Assembly (NCBI GenBank): GCA_934635225.1
Contig: CAKTYZ010000003.1
Coordinates: forward strand, 124,001-188,000
Length of the DNA stretch: 64,000 nt
Direction: 5' to 3'
From: an uncultured Kiritimatiellota bacterium
GTDB taxonomy: Bacteria; Verrucomicrobiota; Kiritimatiellia; RFP12; UBA1067
A program made the position numbers and the translations under genes. Every line of letters begins with the position of its first letter. Position 1 is the first letter of the stretch. The notes beneath the pieces are model-generated. The model saw only the letters and a list, made by a program, of their open reading frames with translations. It did not search any database and had not been told where the DNA came from. Shown in pieces: positions 17,671-25,692 of this stretch.

Positions 17671-17689
17671 CGCACGTCGCGCCAAGGTC

Positions 17690-17709
17690 CACTACTCAAA
17701 TGAGTAGTG
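17690..17709. promoter_or_regulatory. 20-bp palindrome (copy 3), candidate operator of the SUMF1 operon
   Basis: Identical to copies 1 and 2 and preceded by the same GCCAAGGTC flank. It lies between the 3' end of clpB and the SUMF1 operon promoter. Confidence 0.6.
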
Positions 17710-17737
17710 CCCTCCACGGTGATCAATCCTGTCGTCG

Positions 17738-19813
17738 TCAGAGGACGATCCGCCCGTCTTTGCCGGTGACCTTTATGTGCGTGCCCGGCAAGTACTTGCC
17801 GGCGACGATGAGCTTTGCGATCGGATTCTCCAGATCTCGCTGAATCGCCCGCTTGACGGGACGTGCGCCATACGCCGGATCGTAGCCGTCCGCAACCAAC
17901 ACATCCATCGCCTTGTCATCGACTTCAAGCGTGAACTCTTGGTCAGCAAGCCGTCTGGTGAGATCCTTCAGCTGAAGTTTCACGATTTCGCGGATTTGGT
18001 CTTTCGTCAGCGAATCGAACTCCAAAACCTCATCCAGTCGGTTCAGGAACTCGGGACGGAAGATGTCCTTCAACGCCTCCTTCGACGCGTTCGAGGTCAT
18101 GATGACGACCGTGTTCTTGAACGAAACCGTCCGCCCGTGGCTGTCCGTGAGACGACCGTCGTCCAGCACCTGCAAAAGCAAGTTGAAGACATCCGGATGT
18201 GCCTTCTCGATCTCGTCCAACAGGACGACCGAGAACTGTTTGCGGCGCACGGCTTCCGTGAGTTGGCCGCCATCCTCGAAGCCCACATAGCCCGGAGGTG
18301 CGCCGACGAGACGCGAGACGGCAAACTTCTCCATGTATTCGGACATGTCGAGGCGTACCATCGCGTTTTCATCGTCGAAGAGCTCCTGCGCGAGGGCCTT
18401 GGCGAGTTCCGTCTTGCCGACACCCGTCGGGCCGAGGAACAGGAACGCGCCAATCGGGCGATTCCGGTTCTTGATGCCTGCGCGCGAACGAATGACCGCG
18501 TCTGCAACGGCATCCACGGCCTTGTCCTGACCGATGACGCGCTGGTGCAGCGTATCCGCAAGACGCACGAGCTTCTCACGTTCGCCCTCGACGAGCTTCG
18601 TCACGGGGATGCCGCTCCAGCGCGAGACGACCTCTGCGATTTCGTCCGCCGTCACCTCTTCGCGCAGGAGAGCCGAGCCGGCATTCTTGCGCAGATCCTC
18701 CTCATGGACCTTGAGCTTCTTCTCCAGTTCGGGAATAAGACCGTATTTCAAGCGCGAGGCCTCGTTGAAGTCGCCTTCGCTCTCAGCGCGCTCGTAACGG
18801 TGCTTCTCCTCTTCGAGACGCGTACGGACGCGGCGCACGTCTTCAAGAGCGCGCTTCTCCTCCTTCCATTGTGCCGTCATCGCGTCAGACTTCACCTTCA
18901 GGGCCTTGAGTTCGTCCTGAAGTTCTACAAGCCGTTTTTTCGAATTCTCGTCCTTCTCCTTCTTCAGGGCGATCTCCTCGATTTCCAGACGGCGCACGTG
19001 ACGCGAGATCTCATCCAGTTCCTGCGGGCAGGAGTCCATCTCCGTACGAATGCGGGCACACGCCTCGTCAAGGAGGTCGATCGCCTTGTCCGGCAGGAAA
19101 CGATCCTGAATGTAGCGCGAACTGAGCGTGACAGCCGAGACAAGCGCCTCATCGCGGATGTGCACATTATGGTACTTCTCAAAGCGCTCCTTAATGCCGC
19201 GAAGGATTGAGATTGCGTCCTCTTCGCTCGGCGGATCGACCTGTACGGGCTGGAACCGACGCTCCAGCGCGGCATCCTTTTCCATGTACTTGCGGTACTC
19301 GTCCAAGGTCGTCGCGCCAACGCAATGCAGTTCGCCGCGCGCAAGCATCGGCTTGAGCATATTGCCCGCATCGGAAGAGCCCTCGGTCTTGCCTGCTCCG
19401 ACAATGGTGTGAATCTCGTCGATGAAGAGAATGATCTTCCCTTCTGACTCCTTGATCTTCTTCAGGACCGCTTTCAAGCGTTCCTCGAACTGGCCTCGAT
19501 ACGACGCGCCCGCCATGAGAGCAGTCATGTCGAGGGAGAAGACCATGCGGTCACGCAAACCTTCGGGGACATCGCCGCGAACGATTCGCTGGGCAAGGCC
19601 CTCGACAATCGCCGTCTTGCCGACACCCGGCTCACCAATCAAGACAGGATTGTTCTTCGTCTTTCGGGACAAGATGCGCACGACGTCACGAATCTCGGTA
19701 TCACGCCCGATTACGGGGTCGAGCTTGCCGGCTTTCGCAAGAGCGGTCAAGTCCGTGCCATATTTTTCAAGACAGTTCTGCGTGTCTCCTGCTGGATCAA
19801 AACTTGCGTTCAT
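17738..19813 (-). CDS. clpB: ClpB-type disaggregase lacking the N-terminal domain
   Basis: 691 aa from ATG 19813 (GGAGG upstream). First AAA+ module: Walker A GEPGVGKTAIVEGLA, Walker B IILFIDEIHTIVGAG. A shortened coiled-coil middle domain (~residues 380-520, rich in Lys/Glu) follows. Second module: GPTGVGKTELAKALA, VVLLDEIEKAHPDVFN and the pore loop GYVGFEDGG. C-terminal D2 ends GARPVKRAIQRDLENP. The first ~150 residues of full-length ClpB (substrate-binding Clp_N repeats) are absent; the protein starts right at the linker before D1. It is an ATP-driven protein disaggregase working with DnaK. No CIRCE or sigma32-like promoter was seen. Confidence 0.9.
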   Translation of the reverse strand: MNASFDPAGDTQNCLEKYGTDLTALAKAGKLDPVIGRDTEIRDVVRILSRKTKNNPVLIGEPGVGKTAIVEGLAQRIVRGDVPEGLRDRMVFSLDMTALMAGASYRGQFEERLKAVLKKIKESEGKIILFIDEIHTIVGAGKTEGSSDAGNMLKPMLARGELHCVGATTLDEYRKYMEKDAALERRFQPVQVDPPSEEDAISILRGIKERFEKYHNVHIRDEALVSAVTLSSRYIQDRFLPDKAIDLLDEACARIRTEMDSCPQELDEISRHVRRLEIEEIALKKEKDENSKKRLVELQDELKALKVKSDAMTAQWKEEKRALEDVRRVRTRLEEEKHRYERAESEGDFNEASRLKYGLIPELEKKLKVHEEDLRKNAGSALLREEVTADEIAEVVSRWSGIPVTKLVEGEREKLVRLADTLHQRVIGQDKAVDAVADAVIRSRAGIKNRNRPIGAFLFLGPTGVGKTELAKALAQELFDDENAMVRLDMSEYMEKFAVSRLVGAPPGYVGFEDGGQLTEAVRRKQFSVVLLDEIEKAHPDVFNLLLQVLDDGRLTDSHGRTVSFKNTVVIMTSNASKEALKDIFRPEFLNRLDEVLEFDSLTKDQIREIVKLQLKDLTRRLADQEFTLEVDDKAMDVLVADGYDPAYGARPVKRAIQRDLENPIAKLIVAGKYLPGTHIKVTGKDGRIVL

Positions 19814-20051
19814 ATTCAAAACCTCCAATCACGCCAATGGTCTTGCAAAGCCCGTGCCAAGCCCGTGCGAGACCGATTGCAGCCCGTCTCCGCGCCATTT
19901 TGTCCCAGCGCATCTGTTCACGGCACAGTCTCGCCCGCTTGAAATCGGACGGTAAGAGTCTCCTCCGTGTCAGCGTGCGCATCTTCCAGCGCGAACCATC
20001 AGAACAGAACCGCGCGACGGAAGATTCCCTCCCGCCGCGCAGCAACCAAAC

Positions 20052-20069
20052 GTCAGACTTTCGTCTGAC
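20052..20069. terminator. short hairpin after the GH97 gene
   Basis: GTCAGAC / GTCTGAC, a 7-bp perfect stem with a GAAA tetraloop read on the minus strand, 17 bp after the GH97 stop. There is only a weak U run (GTTTGGTT), so terminator function is uncertain. Confidence 0.4.
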
Positions 20070-20085
20070 CGCTCACTCTGACAAC

Positions 20086-22086
20086 TTATTTCGTGAACTT
20101 CATGATGAAGCCACCGCCCTTCGCCATGTGGAAATCCAGCTTCTCGCCGGCCTTGACGGACTTCGTCTCGCGAACATACCGTTCCGGCTTCACATCGGCA
20201 TCTGCCGCGTCACGGAAGATCTCCACCTTCCATTCGCCGTCGCCAAGAAAGCCCGTCTCGACCGTGAAGTCACGCGCCTCGGCGTTCGTCATGCCCGCAG
20301 CATACCAGCTGCCGTCCCTTGTCTGACGCGCACAGGCGACCAGCGTTTCGGGATCGCCCCCAAGGCCAATCGTCTTCGCCCACACGACCGGAACTTTCGC
20401 CATGAACGCAAACGACTCACTATTCTTCTCGTAGTTCGTCGGCGAATCGCTCAACATCTGGAGCGGAGCCTCGTAGAGAGCCATCATCGCCATCTGACGG
20501 CAACGCGTGCCTTCCGAACCTGGGAAGACATACATGTTCGGAGCCCCCGGATCACCCTTCTTCGGATAGCCGCCGACAGGATAATTGATCATCGCGCCCG
20601 GCGTATAGTCCATCGGACCCGCTGTCTGGCGCAAGAAGAACGCCATAACGTCGTTCGACATCATGTCCTCACGATGAAAGAACTTCATTTGCTCCAGCCC
20701 GTGTACGCCTTCATAGTTGAGGACGTTCGGGTATGCGCGGCTCATGCCCGTCGGACGATGCGCACCATGGTAGTCCACCAGCATCTTGTGCTTCGCGCAC
20801 GCATCCGCGAACTTCCAGAGAAAGCGTTCGACGTCCGCGTCACCACGGTCCATGAAATCGACCTTGAAGCCCTTAGCACCAAGCTTCGCGAAATGCGCAG
20901 CGACCTTCTCCTCCTCACCGACAATCTGCGCCCAAGCCATCCAGAGGATGATCCCAACGCCCTTTTCGTTGCCGTAGCGAATGATTTCGGGCACATCCAC
21001 ATCCGGATGGAACTTCCAGATGTTCAGCGTCTCGCTCCAACCCTCGTCAAGGATAACATACTCGACGCCCGTCTTCGCGGCAAAGTCGATGAACCGCCTG
21101 TAAGTCTTCGTGTTGCAACCCTCATTGCCCTGATTGTCGAAACAACTCCACCAATCCCAAGCGACCTTGCCCGGCTTTACCCACGAGAAGTCCACACCCT
21201 TCGCGGCCGGACGCGCCAACGCATTGACGATGTCGGCCTCGCAGAATTTCACAGGCGTGTCAGCCAGTACGAACACGCGCCAAGGGAACGTACGCGTACC
21301 AGACGTTTTCACGAGGAAATCATCATGTTCGGCAACGGCAACCCAACGCCCGCCTTTCTCGACCGACTTAGAGTGATTCCACCCGCCCGCGCGATAAGTG
21401 CGCTTCGGAAAGCCCGCGAACGTCGACGAAAGCGCGCCGTCTTTCTTCTCGAAGTTGAGAATCGGGTAGTCATAGACGTCCGACTCTGTGATTGCGACAG
21501 CCTTGCCGCCAACGCGCGCGGCGAACGGCAGATAGGCAAACCTCTTGCCGAAGTCAAGCGTCGCGAAGTCGCCGGCCTGCGGCAGCGTCTCCTCGCACCC
21601 GAAACGGTCGGTCGTGTTGTACCAGCAACGCGCATCGCCCGCCAACGCGACCGTCGCCTTCTCGCAGTTCACGACAGTCGAACCGTCCTTCGCCGAGTAA
21701 AAGCGATAGGCCACGCCGTCGTTGCGCGCGGCAAGCTCAACGCCCCATGAACCAAAGTCGGCCTTCGCGAACGCGCCCGAAAGATCCAGCGCAGACTTCT
21801 TGTAGACTGGCGACGGCTCAACGCCTTTCGCAATCCAGTTTGAGACTTTCGGAGACTTGCCCTTCGAGGCCTCCGTCACGCACCGGCCGTCCAGCTTCAG
21901 GCCGATTTCGCTCTTCGCGACGATCTCGACGCCATCACGCGAGACAGCATACGCGAGCGGACTTGTCCACAAGCGGATTTCGTTGCGCCCATCTGGCGAA
22001 AGAACCGTCACGTTGGGCTTGTTGGTGTCAAAAAGGCAGCAACAACCAGCTGCTGCAGCACACAGGACCAATGTTATCTTTTTCAT
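20086..22086 (-). CDS. GH97 family glycoside hydrolase (alpha-glucosidase/alpha-galactosidase-like), lipoprotein
   Basis: 666 aa. The signal MKKITLVLCAAAAGCCC suggests a lipoprotein. An N-terminal beta-sandwich (LSPDGRNEIRLW...GVAYRFYS) precedes the barrel with KVAWDWWSCFD, VEYVILDEGWSE, GVGIILWMAWAQ, GFKVDFMDRGD and DYHGAHRPTGMSRAYPN, and the C-terminal sheet ends KGGGFIMKF. The Asp in KVDFMDRGD is at the position used by the retaining GH97 subgroup as nucleophile, so a retaining alpha-glycosidase is likelier than an inverting SusB type. Monocistronic, with its own TGGTATAAT promoter and near-leaderless spacing. Confidence 0.88.
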   Translation of the reverse strand: MKKITLVLCAAAAGCCCLFDTNKPNVTVLSPDGRNEIRLWTSPLAYAVSRDGVEIVAKSEIGLKLDGRCVTEASKGKSPKVSNWIAKGVEPSPVYKKSALDLSGAFAKADFGSWGVELAARNDGVAYRFYSAKDGSTVVNCEKATVALAGDARCWYNTTDRFGCEETLPQAGDFATLDFGKRFAYLPFAARVGGKAVAITESDVYDYPILNFEKKDGALSSTFAGFPKRTYRAGGWNHSKSVEKGGRWVAVAEHDDFLVKTSGTRTFPWRVFVLADTPVKFCEADIVNALARPAAKGVDFSWVKPGKVAWDWWSCFDNQGNEGCNTKTYRRFIDFAAKTGVEYVILDEGWSETLNIWKFHPDVDVPEIIRYGNEKGVGIILWMAWAQIVGEEEKVAAHFAKLGAKGFKVDFMDRGDADVERFLWKFADACAKHKMLVDYHGAHRPTGMSRAYPNVLNYEGVHGLEQMKFFHREDMMSNDVMAFFLRQTAGPMDYTPGAMINYPVGGYPKKGDPGAPNMYVFPGSEGTRCRQMAMMALYEAPLQMLSDSPTNYEKNSESFAFMAKVPVVWAKTIGLGGDPETLVACARQTRDGSWYAAGMTNAEARDFTVETGFLGDGEWKVEIFRDAADADVKPERYVRETKSVKAGEKLDFHMAKGGGFIMKFTK

Positions 22087-22095
22087 AGTTTGAAC

Positions 22096-22104
22096 ATTAT
22101 ACCA
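22096..22104 (-). promoter_or_regulatory. extended -10 (TGGTATAAT) of GH97 gene
   Basis: TATAAT ends 9 nt before ATG 22086; no Shine-Dalgarno is present. Confidence 0.6.
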
Positions 22105-22108
22105 AAAA

Positions 22109-23332
22109 TCAGATCGCCTGAGCGAGAAGTCTGCCGAATTCCGAGCATTTCACCTCCGTCGCGCCTTCCATCTGGCGGGCGAAGTCATAGGTGACGGTCT
22201 TCGCGGCAATCACCTTGTCCATCGCGGCGATGATCTTGTCGGCGGCTTCGGTCCAGCCCATGTAGCGCAGCATCATCTCACCCGAGAGAATGAGAGAGCC
22301 AGGATTCACCTTGTCGAGGTTCGCGTACTTCGGCGCCGTGCCGTGAGTCGCCTCGAAGACTGCGACACCCGTCTGGTAGTTGATGTTCGCACCGGGCGCG
22401 ATGCCGATGCCGCCCACGGTTGCAGCCAGCGCGTCGGACACGTAATCGCCGTTCAGGTTCAGCGTCGCGATGACATCATATTCCGCCGGGCGCGTCAGGA
22501 TCTGCTGGAGGAACGCGTCGCAGATGCAGTCCTTCACCACGATGTCACGGCCCGTTTTCGGATTTCTGAAGGTACACCAAGGCCCCTTGTCAATCAGGAC
22601 CGCGCCATATTCGCGTCGGGCGAGCGCATAGCCCCAGTCACGGAACGCGCCCTCGGTGAACTTCTGGATATTGCCCTTGTGGACGAGCGTGACGGACTTG
22701 CGGTCGTTCGCAATCGCATAGTCCAGCGCGGCGCGGACGAGCCGCTCCGTCCCTTCAAGCGAAACCGGCTTGATGCCAATCGAGGCCGTCTTCGGGAAAC
22801 GAATCTTCTTCACGCCCATCTCGCCGAGGAGAAACGCCTTCACCTTCTCGACCTCGGGCGTCCCGTTCATCCACTCGATGCCCGCGTAGATGTCCTCCGT
22901 ATTCTCGCGAAAGATGACCATGTCCGTCAAGTCGGGCCGTTTCACTGGAGACGGCACGCCCTTGAAGTAGCGCACGGGACGAAGGCAGACGTAAAGGTCC
23001 AGCTCCTGGCGCATCGCGACATTGATGGAGCGGATGCCGCCACCGACTGGGGTCGTGAGCGGTCCCTTGATCGAGACGAGACAGTCGCGGCAGACGTCCA
23101 AGGTCTCCTGCGGCAGCCATTCGCCCGTCTGGTTAAAGGCCTTCTCGCCCGCAAGAACTTCGCGCCAGTCAATCCTGCGCTGTCCGCCGTAGGTCTTTTC
23201 GACCGCCGCGTTCCAGACGGTCATTGCCGCCTTCGTGATGTCGGGGCCTGTGCCGTCACCCTCAATGAAGGGAATGATTGGGTTCTCGGGAACGTTCAGT
23301 TTCCCGTCCTGCAAAGTGATTTTCTCGCTCAT
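22109..23332 (-). CDS. icd: NADP-dependent isocitrate dehydrogenase
   Basis: 407 aa from ATG 23332 (MSEKITLQDGKLNVPENP). A longer in-frame extension to 23686 overlaps the esterase region and is not protein-like. Landmarks: IPFIEGDGTGPDI, KGPLTTPVGGGIRSINVAMR, the catalytic/phosphoserine region IRSINVA, VIFRENTEDIYAGIE, VTLVHKGNIQKFTEGAFRDW and GTAPKYANLDKVNPGSLILS. It converts isocitrate to 2-oxoglutarate with CO2 release and NADPH formation. Together with the aconitase at 38725-40653 this supplies the oxidative TCA branch to glutamate. Its promoter is TGGTATAAT 7 nt before ATG. Confidence 0.95.
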   Translation of the reverse strand: MSEKITLQDGKLNVPENPIIPFIEGDGTGPDITKAAMTVWNAAVEKTYGGQRRIDWREVLAGEKAFNQTGEWLPQETLDVCRDCLVSIKGPLTTPVGGGIRSINVAMRQELDLYVCLRPVRYFKGVPSPVKRPDLTDMVIFRENTEDIYAGIEWMNGTPEVEKVKAFLLGEMGVKKIRFPKTASIGIKPVSLEGTERLVRAALDYAIANDRKSVTLVHKGNIQKFTEGAFRDWGYALARREYGAVLIDKGPWCTFRNPKTGRDIVVKDCICDAFLQQILTRPAEYDVIATLNLNGDYVSDALAATVGGIGIAPGANINYQTGVAVFEATHGTAPKYANLDKVNPGSLILSGEMMLRYMGWTEAADKIIAAMDKVIAAKTVTYDFARQMEGATEVKCSEFGRLLAQAI

Positions 23333-23339
23333 GCCGAGT

Positions 23340-23348
23340 ATTATACCA
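23340..23348 (-). promoter_or_regulatory. extended -10 (TGGTATAAT) of icd, leaderless geometry
   Basis: TATAAT at 23345-23340, exactly 7 nt before ATG 23332. Confidence 0.65.
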
Positions 23349-23408
23349 TACTCCGACGGCTCTGAGTTCCTCTCGGTCGAGACTTCCGAGCCTCCTGCAA
23401 GACTCCGG

Positions 23409-24401
23409 TCAATCCGAGGAAGCTCCCAAGGCCGCATCGGCAAAGTCAACGGCGTACGCAAAGGCGGACGGCTGTCCTTTGACGGTAACGAAAAGATGCG
23501 TGCTGCCGGGCAACACCTCTGCGCGCACGGAATGCCCGAGCGACTCAAGCCGTCGCGCAAAACGCCGTCCCTGATCGCGCAAGACATCGCGATCCGCACC
23601 CAAGATGTGGACGGGCGGGAGGCCGCGCAACTGATCATCCGTCGCAAAGGCCGGTGAGACGAGCGGATCTGCCGCATCATGTCCATTCAGGTAAGCGACG
23701 AGGCAAACGTCCATGAACGCCGCGTCCATGCCGTAACCCGTCGCAAACGTGTGCCACGACTTCGAACCGTCCGCTCTCGCCTCCGTGACAGGGTAGTAAA
23801 GGACAAGCGCATGCGGCACAAGCCTTTCTTTCTGCAAGACAAGCGCCGCCGCGAGCGCCAGGTTTCCTCCAGACGAATCGCCGCCTATCGACAATCGCGT
23901 CGGATCTGCACAATAACGAGTCGGATCAGACGCAACCGCGCGAAAGGTCGCACAGACATCGTTGAGCGCGAACGGGAACGGATGCTCGGGCGCGAGCGAA
24001 TAGTCAAGAGCAAGAACGGCATGACCTTTCGCTGCGACCGCGCCGCAGAATGCCGAACAGCTCGCGAGGCTGCCGATAACCCAACCGCCACCGTGCAGAT
24101 AGACAAGAAGCGGCAGGTTCCGCCCGCCTTTGGGGCGATAGAGGCGCAAGGTCGGCGACACCGCCTCGGCCTCAACGCCCGCCGGAAGGGATGCCCATGT
24201 GTTTCGTGCCGTCCGAACGGCCTTGAGATCGTTCGTCTCGCCCGCCGTCGCGCGACGAATGGCCGCAATCTGCGTGGCCTGCACACGGCTGTCGCGCACC
24301 GCAAGGAAGGCCGCCGCCTCTTGGGCATAGATGTCAACCTGCGGCATCGTCGCGCCAGCCATCCATGGGACCAATCCCACAATCAGCATCAGTTTCTTCA
24401 T
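23409..24401 (-). CDS. secreted alpha/beta-hydrolase, HSL-type esterase/lipase
   Basis: 330 aa with signal peptide (MKKLMLIVGLVPWMAGA). Oxyanion-hole motif YLHGGGWVIGS, nucleophile GGDSSGGNLALAAAL, late acid in LGADRDVLRD and His in PGSTHLF: a complete hormone-sensitive-lipase family triad. It should cleave small esters, perhaps acetyl or feruloyl groups on plant glycans, in the periplasm. Own promoter TGGTATAAT 10 nt before ATG; monocistronic. Confidence 0.88.
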   Translation of the reverse strand: MKKLMLIVGLVPWMAGATMPQVDIYAQEAAAFLAVRDSRVQATQIAAIRRATAGETNDLKAVRTARNTWASLPAGVEAEAVSPTLRLYRPKGGRNLPLLVYLHGGGWVIGSLASCSAFCGAVAAKGHAVLALDYSLAPEHPFPFALNDVCATFRAVASDPTRYCADPTRLSIGGDSSGGNLALAAALVLQKERLVPHALVLYYPVTEARADGSKSWHTFATGYGMDAAFMDVCLVAYLNGHDAADPLVSPAFATDDQLRGLPPVHILGADRDVLRDQGRRFARRLESLGHSVRAEVLPGSTHLFVTVKGQPSAFAYAVDFADAALGASSD

Positions 24402-24411
24402 AAGGGAGCGG

Positions 24412-24420
24412 ATTATACCA
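24412..24420 (-). promoter_or_regulatory. extended -10 (TGGTATAAT) of esterase gene
   Basis: TATAAT ends 10 nt before ATG 24401, with no room for an ordinary leader. Confidence 0.55.
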
Positions 24421-24513
24421 TTTTCTTCGCAAATCCCGCTTGCATCCCCGCCGACTCAGACGGCCACTGAATCGACGGCTTCGTCCGGCCACAACTTTTC
24501 CCCAAACACCCCC

Positions 24514-24543
24514 TTGCGCGGCATTCTTACATTATGATATAAT
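24514..24543 (+). promoter_or_regulatory. promoter of tRNA-Ala
   Basis: TTGCGC, 18-bp spacer, TATAAT (24538-24543) preceded by TGA; 19 nt upstream of the mature tRNA 5' end. Confidence 0.6.
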
Positions 24544-24562
24544 ATGCGCCGTTTCCACGAAT

Positions 24563-24638
24563 GGGGAAGTAGCTCAGTTGGTAGAGCATCACGTTCGCAA
24601 CGTGGGGGTCGAGAGTTCGAATCTCTTCTTCTCCACCA
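24563..24638 (+). tRNA. tRNA-Ala (anticodon CGC)
   Basis: 76 nt with encoded CCA. Acceptor GGGGAAG pairs with CTTCTCC, including the G3:U70 wobble that identifies alanine tRNAs. D-arm TAGCTCAGTTGGTAGAGC, anticodon loop TTCGCAA giving CGC (reads GCG), T-arm GAGAGTTCGAATCTC. Discriminator A. Confidence 0.96.
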
Positions 24639-24655
24639 TTTCGCAAGAAACGACG

Positions 24656-24698
24656 AAACCCGCTTTCGGCTGATGATTTAGGCCGCGCGGGGTTTTTT
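24656..24698 (+). terminator. terminator after tRNA-Ala
   Basis: AACCCCGC-like stem (AAACCCGC at 24656 pairing GCGGGGTTTTTT at 24687-24698) followed by a T6 run, read on the plus strand. Confidence 0.6.
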
Positions 24699-24746
24699 GT
24701 TGCCTTCGTTTTAGGGGACGATGCGCAACGGGTCATCCGTCACGCA

Positions 24747-25403
24747 TCAACGCTTCACTTGCAGACGGCGCTCGATACCCTCACGCGGCTCCTGCTCGGG
24801 CGGAATCGTCAGCGGCGCAAGAGGCGAATCATCCGCAGGGAGTGCCTCCCATGCGGCCGAATAGATGGGCAACCCCTGCTCACGAAACATCGTCTCGAAC
24901 TCCGTCCAGACTTCTTGAGGACGCGGCATTGGCTCGACACGGCGGAAACGAGCGTCCTCGGCGAAGCCCGCACAGACTTCGCCATAGTATTCCGCATGAT
25001 CGGTCGCGAATTCGATCTTTCCGCCGATTTCCAGACGTTTCCACAGTGCCGCACGAAAGAGAGGCCCAAACAAACGGTGCGAATGATGTTTCTTCTTCGG
25101 CCAAGGGTCGGGGAAAAAGACATAGACACGCCGTGCGTGGTGCGCAGGCAACAAGTAATGGAAGGTGTAGAGAGCTTCCAGTCGAAGCACGCTCGCGTTG
25201 GCAATCCCTCCGCGTCGGCACTTGCCGTCAAAGAGACGGACGCGCTCCAGCATGCGCTCAATCCCAAGGAAGTCGCAGCCCGGAATCTCCTTCGCGCGAC
25301 GCGTGAGAAACTGGCCTTTCCCGCAACCGACCTCAACCTCAAGCGGACGCGAGAGATCGAAATCCAGCGGACGACACGGATCGGAGACGCGGATTACGCC
25401 CAA
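24747..25403 (-). CDS. trmB: tRNA (guanine-N7-)-methyltransferase
   Basis: 218 aa from a TTG start at 25403 that overlaps the rsfS stop. SAM-binding block VEVGCGKGQFLTRRA, DFLGIERM and the TrmB signature VYVFFPDPWPKKKHHSHR. It methylates G46 of tRNA variable loops using SAM. The start could lie slightly downstream since no ATG is near, but residues from RPLEVEVGCG on are certain. Encoded with rsfS and glgA in one tightly coupled operon. Confidence 0.92.
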   Translation of the reverse strand: MGVIRVSDPCRPLDFDLSRPLEVEVGCGKGQFLTRRAKEIPGCDFLGIERMLERVRLFDGKCRRGGIANASVLRLEALYTFHYLLPAHHARRVYVFFPDPWPKKKHHSHRLFGPLFRAALWKRLEIGGKIEFATDHAEYYGEVCAGFAEDARFRRVEPMPRPQEVWTEFETMFREQGLPIYSAAWEALPADDSPLAPLTIPPEQEPREGIERRLQVKR

Positions 25404-25687
25404 AGCTTCTCCAGCGCGTAGTAGGCGCGGGCCTCAGGTGAAAAGACATGGACGACGACGTCGATATAGTCTGCGACAATCCAACCGGAGTCGGGATCTC
25501 CCGAAACCCGGTATGCCTTCGGAAGGGCCTTCACAAGCGCCTTCAAGTGCGGCGCAGCCGCACCCGTCGCCACAACGAAGAAATCGGTCAAGCCCGATTT
25601 GCCGCGAACGTCATAGGTTTTGATGTCCTGCGCTTTCGTATCGACAAGCGCCTGCGTAATGGTTGCTGTAAGTTCTTCTTCTGTCAT
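25394..25687 (-). CDS. rsfS: ribosomal silencing factor RsfS (Iojap family)
   Basis: 97 aa from ATG 25687; a TTG nine bases upstream is an alternative start. Typical RsfS features: AQDIKTYDVRGKSGLTDFFV, GDPDSGWIVADYIDVVVHVF and the YYALEKLW ending. It binds uL14 on the 50S subunit and blocks subunit joining during starvation. Located between glgA (overlapping region at 25693) and trmB. Confidence 0.92.
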   Translation of the reverse strand: MTEEELTATITQALVDTKAQDIKTYDVRGKSGLTDFFVVATGAAAPHLKALVKALPKAYRVSGDPDSGWIVADYIDVVVHVFSPEARAYYALEKLWA

Positions 25688-25692
25688 AGTCT

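Noticed and set aside
19797..20045. 82-codon minus-strand frame (starts MLRGGRESSVARF) overlapping the clpB start
   Set aside because: Arg-rich, no ribosome-binding site, no recognisable domain; it overlaps clpB, which has its own clear GGAGG start.
22109..23686. N-terminal extension of icd to 23686
   Set aside because: It covers the esterase 3' region and has no IDH character; promoter and ATG at 23332 define the start.
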